NCBI GenBank assembly: GCA_022747635.1
Contig: JAKTNV010000003.1
Span: 16,523,086-16,587,085, forward strand
Source: Hetaerina americana
Lineage: Eukaryota > Arthropoda > Insecta > Odonata > Calopterygidae
Reading direction: 5' to 3'
Length of the DNA stretch: 64,000 bases
Shown here: positions 10,858 through 21,719 of the stretch, piece by piece
Numbering within the stretch: position 1 is the stretch's first letter
Layout: every line of letters begins with the position of its first letter
Notes under the pieces: model-generated
Told to the model about the DNA's origin: nothing
Databases searched by the model: none
Seen by the model: the letters and a program-made list of their open reading frames with translations, nothing else
Program-made: the position numbers and the translations under genes

Positions 10858-11180
10858 AGATAAAATGTAAAGCCCTACTCTCTGACCCGTTAAGTACAGG
10901 TATACAGGCATGGCATGAATCATGTGCGACCAGGTGGAGGTAAAAAGGTACGAATCCCCGGCCCAGTTGCCTCAATAGGAAGAAAATTACTCATCTCTTA
11001 AGACTCATCTACTTAAGACAGCTCGGAAAATTTAGAGCCCCGATTTTTGGAAAGCATCAAATGTACAGAACCAGAGATATCAGCGTGACTGAGAACCGTG
11101 TGAGACAAGTGAAATACAGAAATCTTGCTAAACTTACGAAACAACACTTACTGAAATCAATATAATATACTATTAAGTGT
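10858..11180. other. Short unique interval
   Basis: No supported gene or repeat. A GGTACGAATCCCCGG string near 10957 resembles a tRNA-type B box, but no matching A box is clear. Confidence 0.35.
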
Positions 11181-11462
11181 GTGGGGGGATCGGATGGTGC
11201 GGTGGCTAACGAACAGGCTTCCCTCCGAGAGGGCCCGGAGACAACATATATTTTTCAGCGGTATCCCGATCCCTACTTGAGGTGCTTTGTGGAGAGCACT
11301 TTGAGTGAGTACACCATCCGTCAGATGGGACTTTAAACTGCGGACCCCTTTGCGCCTTTTGACAAGAGTAGACTAATGCCGACGCCAGGTTTCTCTACCC
11401 ATCCTTTCCCATCCATCCTTAATTTCGCAAATGGCCTTAGCTGTCGGTCGTTTCCCATAAAA
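11181..11462 (+). mobile_element. tRNA-derived SINE, copy 1
   Basis: A tRNA-like head at about 11190-11260 (GGATGGTGCGGTGGCTAACG as a candidate A-box region; the B box is degraded) is followed by a non-tRNA body. The body from about 11312 (CATCCGTCAGATGGGAC, CTGCGGACCCCTTTGCGCC, TAATGCCGACGCC, CTTAGCTGTCGGTCG) recurs in inverse orientation at 37474-37627. This shared body, rather than the head, is the main evidence for a dispersed SINE. It encodes no protein and depends on a LINE for movement. Confidence 0.65.
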
Positions 11463-12680
11463 ACTACTAACTACTTCAGTGTGTGTGATCATTCTCAAAA
11501 CCTTGATTTCCAGAGAACGACAGTTTCTTTTAACAGCCTTGAAAAACGATAGTACTACATGTGACATAATGATAAGAATGTAAAAATAAATAAATATTAT
11601 AAAAAAATTTAGAGAAATATTTGCCACCGTCATCCTCTTTAAATTTATTTTTACTATTAAGCGCTTTTTCGTTTCACTGCGTTTGAAACCGAAAAACCCT
11701 TCATGACTTATATAGCACAGTCTGTTTATGTTAATACTTATTAACAGAATCGCAAATTTCAAATCACAGTATTATATGAAAATTTACACAGCAAAGTAAT
11801 TTTAACGAGCTGTATCACTTGATAAGAATGTGCGTATTACAATATAGTAACTAAGTTGGTGGTTAACTGCAGTACTGTTGAACAAAATTTTGATAGCGGA
11901 AACTTTTCCAATCAAAAATCTACTCTATGACAAAATATATGCATTCTTATCTTTATTTTAAGTCTATCCTTATTATATTATTTTCACTTGTACTAATTAA
12001 CAGCCACTACAATTCAAGGGAATTGCAGATGATAAATTGAGAGTTCAACAAAAATAAGCCTGATGCAATGAAAAAAACTGTTCTATCAAATATATTTTAA
12101 ACGGTATATGAGTCCTGAAAATTTTCAAGAATCTATGACGCCACCTATGGTATGAGCATTTTAGGAAAAATATTTTCCAACGAAAAATGAATGTCGGAAA
12201 TAAATTTTTGATGTGTTTATGATATTTCCGAATACGGTTTTACTTCTGATAGACGAACAAAAATGAACAATTTCTACTTCAAGAAAATTAAAAATGAGGA
12301 AGCGTATTCATTACATGAGTTAACATAGGCAATATTCTCGTCTTCAGCAAAATACTAACTAAAAAATAAAAATGAATATTAAAAAGATGTATTACTTACA
12401 GAGTAAATGGATCGAAGTTTACAGCATGTCTTTGTTCCGGCTGTATCGGTATGCTAATCCTCTCTCCAATAAGCCTTAATGGTTCCTTGGGCGCCTCATA
12501 TCAAGCCACTATTATTAAGGACAATTCTATCATTAGATTTAAACACAAACTAACTTCCGAAAAAAATAACTATCAATTTTTAACAGATTCAATCTATAAG
12601 GCAAATATTTCGAGATTAATAATAGCCGATTTGCTCAAAATGTGTTCAATGTTTCAGCAACGTATGGGGTAATTTTATGC
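11463..12680. other. A+T-rich DNA with one short dispersed repeat
   Basis: A 26-bp segment at 12261-12286 recurs exactly at 16545-16570. Otherwise no recognisable feature. Confidence 0.45.
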
Positions 12681-12840
<160 letters not shown>

Positions 12841-13161
12841 ACTGACATCTGAGTTTAGTTTCATTTTCGTTGGTCTAAATTTCCTAGGGAGAAAAATACA
12901 TATACTCGAGCATACACTAGGGGTAGTCAAATGAAAATGGAACAACCACCTTTTTTATTTATACATATATATGTATTTATTTTCATATTTACATATATAT
13001 AATATAGGTCCTTCCCGAAAATGTCTACCAGGGATCCAAGTCGGAGAAAAACCACTTGCAAATGTATGTCGGCGCTAAAGGGATGTACTTGGAAGAATTT
13101 AGAGGCATTGTACCAATATCTGAAATAAACCTATATATCCGAAACTTTTTATACACGACAT
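12841..13161. other. A+T-rich spacer
   Basis: Scattered ATATAT tracts (about 12961-13005), no gene. Confidence 0.45.
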
Positions 13162-13276
13162 TTTATTATTTATTATAAGCTAATCTACCGGTTAAGTTAG
13201 GTTTTTGGATTACCCCTACTACCAAATAAATATTTTGTGACTCCTAACAATACACAATCCAACAACCTAGTCAGTC
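13162..13276 (-). mobile_element. RTE-like LINE, 3'-end stub
   Basis: This contains only the extreme 3' UTR of the RTE family seen at 13334-15612: a TTATTATTTATTATAA tail, then GCTAATCTACCGGTTAAG, and the segment through TATTTTGTGACTCCTAACAA to AACCTAG. It stops before the coding region. Severe 5' truncation is typical of target-primed reverse transcription. Confidence 0.85.
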
Positions 13277-13446
13277 AAAATGTATGTGTACATGCATGTG
13301 TGTGTGTATGTATATGTATACACTCATGTATACATATTATTATTATTATAAGGTAATCTACCGGTTAAGGGAGGTTTTTGGATGGGCACAGCTACTAAAT
13401 AAATATTTTGTGATTTCTAACAAAATACCAAATCCAGTATCCTACT

Positions 13447-14730
13447 CTACATTAGACCCCTCTTCATCTCTGAGTACTTTCTTCCTCCCTTCATTCCGTC
13501 CAACATCCCTATCCTTCTCCTTCCCTTTCCTCGTTTGCCTAACATTCTCCCCTCTATTACAGTCTTCAACATCCCACTGTCGGTCAATACCCCCTTCAGC
13601 CACTTTTCCAATAGTATTTCTCCCAACAAACCCCTCTCTTCGCCCACCATACCAAGAACTTCCTCATTTGTTTTCTTCTCGGTCCATTTCACTTTCTCCA
13701 TTCTTCTCCACACCCACATTTCAAACGCCTCCAGTCTACGTCTATCCTCCTGCTTCAATGACCACGTTTCCGCACCGTACATAGCTACGCTCCATATCAA
13801 AGTTTTTACGAGTCTTTTCTTGATATCCTTACTCAACGTCCCTGTTATCAACTCCCCCCTCCTTGTGAAAGCCTCTCTGCCTAGCGCAATTCTTCTCCTT
13901 ACCTCCCTACTACTTTGACCGTGTTGGTCCAAAACACTTCCGAGATACGTAAACTGTTCTACTTTCTCTATTTTTTACCCTCCTATTTTAATGTTTAGCT
14001 TAACCTTTTTCTTTCTAGAAAATCGCAGTTCCTTTTTTTTATTAATATTGATTCTCATCCTATATCTGTCGCCCTGAATTTCCAATTCACTCACCAATGC
14101 TTGCAACCCCTTGGCTGGCTGACAAACTAAAGCTTGGTCATCAACGAACCTAACTGATTTTACGAATTCCCCGCCCACTCTCGTTCCTACCTTCAGTTCT
14201 TCCCATGTCTCTTTAATCATTTCCTCTACATACAGGTTGAACAGCAACGGTGATAATAGGCTATGCCTTACCTGCCTTACACCTCTTCCTAACACTGTCT
14301 ATCCGGACTCCCCGTTCTCAACTCGCACCCTCGCAGTCTTAGACATGTACAGGTTGCGCATTAGCCTCGTGTCCCTATAATATATTCCTATTTTCTTCAA
14401 TATACTCAAGAGTTTTTCCCAATACACTCTATCAAACGCTTTTTCGAAATCTACAAAACAGGCAAACACTTCCTGATTGTAATCTATATTCCTCTCGATT
14501 AGTGATCTCATTTCTGCAATGGCATCACGCGTACCTCTCCCCTTCCGAAACCCAAACTGATCATCCATAGGTATTCATTTTCCCTACTCTCTATCCTTTT
14601 GTTGATGATCCTGAGAACAACTTTAGCTGCTTGGGATATTAAATTTATTGTCCTGAAGTCCTCACATGATGTAGCCTTTACCCTTTCCGGAATAGGAACT
14701 AACACTCGTCTCACAAAGTCCTCCGACCAG
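13447..14730 (-). pseudogene. RTE reverse transcriptase, broken
   Basis: The RT would copy element RNA into DNA at a nicked target. Conserved blocks in order: VLVPIPERVKATSCEDFRTI (block 1), DDQFGFRKGRGTRDAI, CFVDFEKAFDRVYWEKLL, SLLSPLLFNLYVEEMIKE, the catalytic box FVDD (usual form FADD), then the RTE C-terminal region with QFTYLGSVLDQHGQSS, RRIALGREAF, LVKTLIWSVAMYGAETW, RRMEKVKWTEKKTNEEVLG and KRGKGRRRIGMLDGMKGG. At least two in-frame stops (after NGESG and IKIGG) and one frameshift near 14570 break it. The domain order and the C-terminal blocks fit the RTE/BovB superfamily. Confidence 0.88.
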
Positions 14731-15594
14731 ATTCCTAGTCTTCTTCGCGTTCACGGTTCCAATAACGTGTTTTGCGGCTTTAGACAACCCTTTCTTGAAA
14801 CTTTCCCATTTTTCTTCGATAATACTTAGCTCTTTCCCATCCTCAATGATTTTCTGTACCGCCTGTTGGTATTCCTTCCTTTTCAAACCATTTAATGCTT
14901 CTACATTCCATTTTCTAACTCGCCGCCCCTGCCTTATCTTTTTGAAACGGGCGCTACATTTCATAACAACTAAATTGCGGTCAGAGTCCGCATCCGCTCC
15001 CGGGAAGCTGTGCGAATTTATCACACTGTTCCTAAACCTGTGTCTAACCAGGATATAATCTAGCTGATATCTTCCTGTGTCACCTGGCATTTTCCATGTA
15101 TACCTGCGTCTTTTGTGGTGTCTAAACCAAGTGTTGGTGATAGTTAACCCCTGTCTCCAGCAGAACTCAACTGCTTTCTCCCCGCGGTCATTCCTCGTGC
15201 CTAAACCGTAGTCCCCCACCTCATCACCATCTCTTCCTTCGCCTACCGTCGCATTACAATCCCCCATCACTATCAAATGTTTCCCTGCAGGAACACACGC
15301 GATTTTGTCCTCTAACTGATCGTATATCCTATCGACATCTTCATCCTTATGGTAGCTCGGTGGCATATATACCTGAATAATAAGCAAGTTCGTCGGTTCT
15401 GCTTTTATCTATACTAGTAATAATTTATTCGTTACCTGCTCTATGTTGACTACGCTTCTTCCTACCTCTTAATTTAATACTATGGCTACCCCTCGTTGGC
15501 TCTCGTCCCCGCTGGTGTATATTATTCTACAATTATCAGCCCCGTAGTTACCAGGACTCATATTCTCTGTAGTGTCCATCATATTAATATTGAG
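14731..15594 (-). pseudogene. RTE apurinic-type endonuclease, broken
   Basis: This APE-like endonuclease would nick target DNA to prime reverse transcription. Visible blocks: CRIIYTSGDESQRGVAIVLN, VEIKAEPTNLLIIQVYMPP-like strand after a stop, LIVMGDCNATVGEGRDGDE (the catalytic GD.N motif), GLTITNTWFRHHKRRRYTW, and RYQLDYILVRHRFRN with SDRNLVVMK (the S/TDH-like C-terminal motif, here SDRN). The first catalytic strand (GTWNVRT type) is missing through deletion. The frame runs on from VIGTVNAKKTRN straight into the RT block, showing loss of the linker. Confidence 0.87.
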
Positions 15595-15612
15595 AATGAT
15601 ACTTGAGGTGGT

Positions 15613-16187
15613 CAAAGTAGTAGGGACGTAAGGAGAAGAATTGCGCTAGTCAAAGAGGCCTTCACAAGGAGGAGGGAGCTGATGACAGGGACGTTGAGTA
15701 AGGATATTAAGAAAAGACTCGTAAAAACTTTGATATGGAGCGTAGCTATGTACGGTGCGGAAACGTGGTCATTGAAGCAGGAGGATAGACGTAGACTGGA
15801 GGCGTTTGAAATGTGAGTGTGGAGTAGGATGGAGAAGGTGAAATGGACAGAGAAGAAAACAAATGAGGAAGTTCTTGGTATGGTGGGCGAAGAGAGGGAT
15901 TTGTTGGGAGAAATACTATGGAGGCAGGAAAAATGGATGAAGGGGGCATTGACCGGCAGTGGGATGTTGAAGACTGTGACAGAGGGGATGTTAGGCAAAC
16001 GAGTAAAGGGCAGGCACAGGATAGGGATGTTGGACGGGATGAAGGGAGGAAGAAAGTACTCAGAGATGAAGAGTGATCTGATGTAGATGTTTTGCTAGGA
16101 GTCACAAAATATTTCTTTAGGAAATCCAATATGTCCATCCAAAAACCTACCTTAACCGGTATATTACCTAATAATAATAATTATATA
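15613..16187 (+). mobile_element. RTE-like LINE, 5'-truncated 3' fragment (plus strand)
   Basis: This contains only the C-terminal RT region and 3' UTR of the same family as 13334-15612, in opposite orientation. Translation starts at QSSRDVRRRIALVKEAF, passes LVKTLIWSVAMYGAETW, meets one premature stop (TGA at 15814-15816 after AFEM, where relatives have Trp), and ends MKGGRKYSEMKSDLM at 16085. The 3' UTR ends with the signature AAACCTACCTTAACCGGTAT and an AATAATAATAA tail at about 16170-16187. Confidence 0.9.
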
Positions 16188-16204
16188 TATACACCCAGAC
16201 ACAG

Positions 16205-16385
16205 AGACACACGTATGCATGATACTCCGCCCATGGGCGAAACCAAAATGTTAAAAACGAGGTTTGTGGGAGAGGTGAAAGGATGCGCATTCCAATAAAA
16301 AGTTTCCTAGACCGTGATTCAAACCACGGACCTTCGGTGTTCTGGATTGATGCGCAAACCACCACGCTGCCTATGACGAAGCAAT
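16205..16385 (-). mobile_element. tRNA-derived SINE fragment
   Basis: On the minus strand the head reads CGTCATAGGCAGCGTGGTGG, then CATCAATCCAGAACACCGAA, then CGTGGTTTGAATCACGG. The last resembles the tRNA B box (GGTTCGANTCC), and the first gives a plausible A-box region. The body continues through TGCGCATCC to about 16205, next to the tail of the RTE fragment. The tRNA-like order and spacing support a pol III SINE, but no second copy of this subfamily is visible here. Confidence 0.5.
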
Positions 16386-19300
16386 TGCCGCTGAAACCAG
16401 AGGAGGTTTATGGAAACAATTATGTAACCAATTATATCATCCAGAGGTGCCGCTCGAGAGCATATCCATCCACTACTCCCTTGAACATTTGAACGAACAC
16501 ATGAAGAGGAAGGATGGCAGGACAAGCAGACCCAGGGTGGACACAAATGAACAATTTCTACTTCAAGAAATAAAAAAAATGAAGGATAAGTATAGTGTGT
16601 TCAAGGAAGGAATAGGAAGAATATAACAAGAACAAATGGGTCAATGACATATAATTATCCACAAACCCGCCTGACGGAAAATTATATTCACGATTATATA
16701 GGAACAAGGGATGACAATAATATGGTTTGAGCGCAAAATAAGATAAACGAAAAAAAAATCTCTTATCGAAATGAATTAGATTTAAAAAATAAGGAATAGT
16801 ATCAAAAGAAGGTTCCAACTTGAATTCAATGTTTATTATTGAAAAATATGGCTCAATATCTGATTTTATCAATAATTATTCACGTAATGTGATTTTTTTG
16901 CATTAAATGTATAAAGAACTACATTATTAACTACTTTATTCCCGGATGCTCTGACTCCCGCACTTCGTCGTAACTCTAATTTTTCGAGTACTAGGTTTCC
17001 AAAGTTCTAGGCAAGACAGGGAAAAGAACTACCCCCTGTGCCCTTGTGAATGAATTTCTCATGTTTAGTGGTAAGTGCGCTCTATGCTCACTTACGTATC
17101 AAACTTGTTTATGGGTTGGTCACTGCGGTTTTCCAGAACTTGAATACTGAAGTAGTTCAATTATTATATCTCATATATTTTTTTATTCATGCGAATTCTT
17201 AAAATTCTAAAGTGCTAAGAAATTAACTCATAAGGCTTCAATGATCATAAACTTCGATATTCGTATTTAAATGCTGCATTTTGTAATGTAAATATATGCT
17301 CTTGACTTTCTAAAAATTTTACAAAAAAATTATATTTTTTCTCCAAGGCGATCCTAAATCAGAAAGAAACCGAATTAATTAGGAATTAAAATCTTTCCAG
17401 GATTTAGCTCTCTATGAAATTTAACCCTACGGAAATGAACCCTCACTCAGTTGACCCGGAAAAAAATTTATATACACGAAGAAAGTCGAATGTTACTCTC
17501 AATTTCCTCCATGGAAGGTTGGCTATCAAATGTAAATTTGTAGATCACAAAATTTCAGAAGAAGAAACGTTAAACTAAACGCAGGATACGGATTTAAAAA
17601 CAAATAAAATGAATACATTCGTAAGTCCTTGCAGGTTATGAGAGATAATATTCGTTTTCATACGAACAATCTTGTATAACGAATAAGCATCGACTGTAAA
17701 ATTATGTTATAAACCGTTTAGTAATTCATAACAGGGGTATTTAGAATCACCGTTATTTATTCTTTAGGTTACGCGTAGAGAGATTTGGGATTTATTTTTT
17801 CAAAAACAAAGGCGAAACTTAAAGGTTTTAATCGTTCTGTTTCTCATGACAATTTCACATTTCCAAGTAAGTAAATTTGAATTAATTTTATGACCGAAAT
17901 GGATAGTAAGATATTTACGTATTGATTTGCTTAAAGAGAAGAATGGAAAAGTTTCTCTATGGCATTAGTTACAAGAAACCTAACGGTAGGTTTGGAAGAA
18001 GAATTATAAAATGAATACGAGATTTTGGGCAAGGATAGACGCTTAGCGAACGAGGAGAGATGCAATATTACCATCCCTTTGCCACAAACCTGGGAACTGC
18101 AATTTAAAAAATGATGCCAGCGAATTCCTGAAAAATAAACCATTGAAATGAGAGTGAGGCGTGGAAGGAAGGAGAACAAAATGGAGAGAAACGAAATGGG
18201 GCTATGTTATTTATTTTTCAAGAGCAGCGTTGCGAAAGGTCTTGTTCTCGCTCAGCAGAGTTTTGAAGTGTTAACAGCGATATGTCGGGAGAGTGAAGGT
18301 GGTATCATTAAGGTATGAGTGAGTGACGTAGGAAGCGAGGTTGGAAAATGGGATGAGGGGAGAAGGGAGGATACCAGGAGAGATGAGGGAGTTGAAAGCG
18401 TGTATGCTTGAATGAACTCGATCCATGACAAATGAAGAACTTAGCTAAAATATTTATTCGAGTTTACTTTACGTCGTTTTCCTATGATTTTCATTAACTC
18501 CATTAAATTAGATAAATGATACCAATGATTCAAGTGTTAAAGAATAAAAATTAATCAGCATAAGTCTCTCTCTCACTAAAGAATTTGAATTAGTGGACCC
18601 ATTATTCTCATTTCCTCTTACTTCATATCAGATTCTAGTCGCGATAATCGTATTTGAGGGTATTCGTATTATTCACTAGGTAGAAGCTCACTCCCAGAGC
18701 AATTGATGTTGCCATACGACGCATAACCGAGGATTCTCTTCAGGTAAGAATATTTTAATGGGGTTCCTTTGTTCGCTTGAGGAGTACGCCAGAGCTGGGA
18801 GAGCTGCAGAAATTTTCAACGCGCACGAAAAGAACCGTACGAATTTGAAAGTAGTTTCAACGTGTACTACGTGCTGCTCTTTGCTGCTTTTCATATTGTT
18901 CAGATTAAATTCCAGATATGTGACTATAAAGATTTGAATAACATTTCTTGCTTTTTATCAACCATTTGTAAGGCTTTTGCCCCTGGCAGTAAAGCATGCC
19001 TACTCGCTCCATCCTTCAAACAAAGCAAAACACCAACGGTACCCTTTAAATTGTAAAGAATTTATTGTCTTTATCATTCCTATGATAGTTTATTATTTTC
19101 AAAAATGGAAAGAATATTATACAATAAGTATTTAAATATCAGAATTATTGTCATGAGAGACAATTCAACCGCTCAAAGAAGATATGTAACGAGATAACGA
19201 AAATTTAAGTCAAATATGCATACCGAGTCATTTTATGAGCTTCACTAAAATTTCGATAATGCCATTCCAATAATTTCGTTTTTCCAAGTTCAATGAGGAT

Positions 19301-20455
19301 TAGTTTTATTTTTGCTACAAATCTCCTCATCAATTTTGACAACAAATTTAATCGATGATGATTTAACACGGGGGTGATACAAAATCGGAATTCATCAACA
19401 GGAATTGAAAAAAAAAGAAATTCAACAATGTTTTCATTCGTAATGGGGTAAATGTCTTGACTTAGTGACGCTAAACTAGTTTCCACGCGACAAGCAAATT
19501 TCACCGCCCCTAACTGGAGGTCTAATTATCTCACTGAAACTGAATCAATAGCGCGCTATTTATTTCATCACGACTACTCCAATGCGGGCGGAAATGTTAC
19601 CACTCATGCTTGGGCGTAAAAATAATGCCATTGTCCAGGAAATGGCAGTGAACAGACGATTATCAATCGCCGCGCGAGGACGGGCCAATCGCACCTTGAC
19701 ACAATTCAAAGCGGCCATGAGGATGAGGTGCAAAGGAAGACTTGAGACGCACACAAATCACCGAAGCACCTGGCGATGAGCCCCCGCTTGAAAAATACTT
19801 GGACACGGTCAATATGGAGCACCGGTGAATTTGAGTGACTCCATGAACGCTGAATTCCACCCAAAACGGTTTAAAGCCACGCATGAAAGTTATACTAACC
19901 CGGTTTCTGTATTTCTATCAGGTGCCAATGCGTCAGTAACCCTCAAAAAACGTGCAATAGTTCATCAAAACAAATTAAGTTAAAATGCGATTGTGAGCAC
20001 CAAAAGACTGGAGGGTTAATGAATACGAGGCTTCACTGTGACTGGGGGGTGTTCACGAATTTCTCCTTTATCAACTACGAAACAATGGGGACAACATATG
20101 CAAACTTTGCATCGACACCTTCAAATCGTATATAGTGTCCAGACCTCATCCAAATAGTGAATAATAACTCACTAAAATTAAGAGCAACCTGAAATTATTC
20201 ATATATAAGGTATTTTTGCAAATTATAGAATGAGAGTAAGCCCTGCGAAAGAAATTGATCATAAATAAATGTACCGGGTTAATCACATCATAATTTTTTT
20301 ATTTTATACCAATATTCAGTCGCGAAGTTTCTGAAAACCAGTATGTTCCATGGTATGACGTAATTTACAGATGGTAGGTACTATGTCAGCGGGTATTCTA
20401 TGATGGCAATGCTGTAGTATAATATAGAGTTATATGACATTTTAATTGATGATAG
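16386..20455. other. A+T-rich unique DNA
   Basis: Over 4 kb without a recognisable element, apart from a 26-bp segment at 16545-16570 shared with 12261-12286. A slightly GC-richer, high-complexity stretch lies at about 19500-19870. Short frames (for example 17931-18179, 19205-19504, 19582-19779) show no family motif and are not called. Confidence 0.45.
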
Positions 20456-20538
20456 CTTAAGAGAAAAATAAAATTTGCAATTTTCCACAGATTTCTGTGG
20501 TAAATCTGTGGAAAAGTGCAAATTTTGTTTTTCTTAAG
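20456..20538. repeat. Foldback, ~38-bp arms, 7-nt loop
   Basis: The arms 20456-20494 and 20502-20538 pair from CTTAAG at the outside to CCACAGATTT/AAATCTGTGG at the loop, with a few mismatches and a small bulge. The loop is CTGTGGT. It may be a short foldback element; no target duplication was recognised. Confidence 0.8.
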
Positions 20539-21146
20539 ATGAAGAACTTCCACTACATCTCGCCTAAATCTGTTGAATATATGATGATGGCTTGTTTATT
20601 CACTCACTCTACTAGAACTGACCTTACTTTCTTGGCATCAGTCAAGGTTTTGTGTAACTTTGACTAAAATATAGACTCGTAGTATGATTACCTTGTAGCC
20701 AGACTGAAAGAGGTTCACAAATACAAGCACTGCACAGTTTTCGTTTGTCTTATGATTCCAAAAGGAGAAATATTTAGGCGAAGTAACACCCAGATTCACT
20801 GCATGAACTGTACGCTATGCACTAACAAGAAGCAGTAGTTTAAACACATAACTCTCCGTAATATTCCCAGTTATATGCCTCAAAAACTGTTTCTGAAAGA
20901 CGCTGTGGTTTGAGAAGTAATTTTACTTCTTTTCAACAACAATCCAGAAGAGTAAAACTTTCGTCCTCTTCCGGTCATTAAACTCTATGTAAACAATTTC
21001 AACTTAATAATGGACCATGTTTTTTGCTTGATTTTAGCCCCCAATCTATTGCTCACATACCCTTTCTGTGGCTCAATAATACAGCGTAAAAGTAGAAGAA
21101 AGCTTGTGCACTAGCCAGTAACTGAACTGCTCGAGAATTTTGAATT
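20539..21146. other. A+T-rich DNA, no feature seen
   Basis: No supported coding frame or known repeat. Confidence 0.45.
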
Positions 21147-21719
21147 AAAGTAGTCAAGGTGAATGTTGAAGAAATTAACATCTTCGGGTCCACAGATGAC
21201 ATCGCATTAGTTGCAGAAACACAAGAGGATCTGCAAGTAAATCTGAATCCTCCTTCGGGAATATAATATGAAAATTAAAAAAGGTAAAATCTTTGTGAAG
21301 GGAAGAGAGAAGGCAAACGCAGATATCACAATTCGAGGAGTGAAACTGGAGCAAATGGATTCCTTCATCTACCTGGGCCACAATATAACTCGGGATGGAA
21401 AAAGTTTGGCCGACAACAAGCAAAGGAAGCTTGAGCTAAGAAGGCGTTCGTGAAAAAGAGGCAGCTAATACGATATGTTCAAGAAACCTAAGGTTGCAAA
21501 CAAGGAAGCAGTGCGTCAAAACGTTCATTTGGAGCATGACACACTACAGATCAGAGACATGGGGCATTAAAAAATGGAAAAATATTGCTGGAGGAGAATA
21601 GTGGAGATTAAATGGGAAAACAAAATGAGGAACGAGGAAGAGTATAGAAAAGCAGAAGAGAGAAGCACAATATAGAAAACTCTATAGCAAAGAAGAATCA
21701 GATGCATTGGACACACCTT
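21147..21719 (+). mobile_element. Second RTE-like family, C-terminal part (left half of a split copy)
   Basis: Decayed frames carry the RT C-terminal blocks of a different RTE-like family: TDDIALVAETQEDLQ (a degenerate FADD box), VKLEQMDSFIYLGHNITRDG, VEIKWENKMRNEE, and RRIRCIGHT ending at about 21719. Stops and frameshifts are frequent. The sequence resumes at about 23641 after an inserted LINE. The DSFIYLGHNIT and RRI.CIGH wording is characteristic of RTE/BovB-type RTs and clearly differs from the QFTYLGSVLDQHGQSS version of the other family in this window. Confidence 0.8.

Larger units (their letters stand above)
13334..15612 (-). mobile_element. RTE-like non-LTR retrotransposon, internally deleted copy
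   Basis: The element runs right to left. Its 3' end at 13334 has a (TTA)n tail followed by the family signature GGTAATCTACCGGTTAAGG. The coding region holds an endonuclease part (about 14731-15594) and a reverse transcriptase part (about 13447-14730). Compared with the copy at 46173-49320, two stretches are missing: about 250 bp at the endonuclease N-terminus near 15540, and the linker between endonuclease and RT at about 14730. Its 5' edge abuts, head-to-head, the plus-strand RTE fragment at 15613. Confidence 0.88.

Noticed and set aside
13284..13918. Ser/Thr-rich plus-strand frames of 127-166 codons, with look-alikes at 15612-16138 and 46242-46688
   Set aside because: Antisense shadows of the RTE reverse transcriptase C-terminus; they are similar between copies only because the sense strand is.
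15540..16187. Twin-priming origin for the inverted RTE pair
   Set aside because: The minus-strand partner has its own complete 3' tail at 13334; a twin-primed inverted segment would not.
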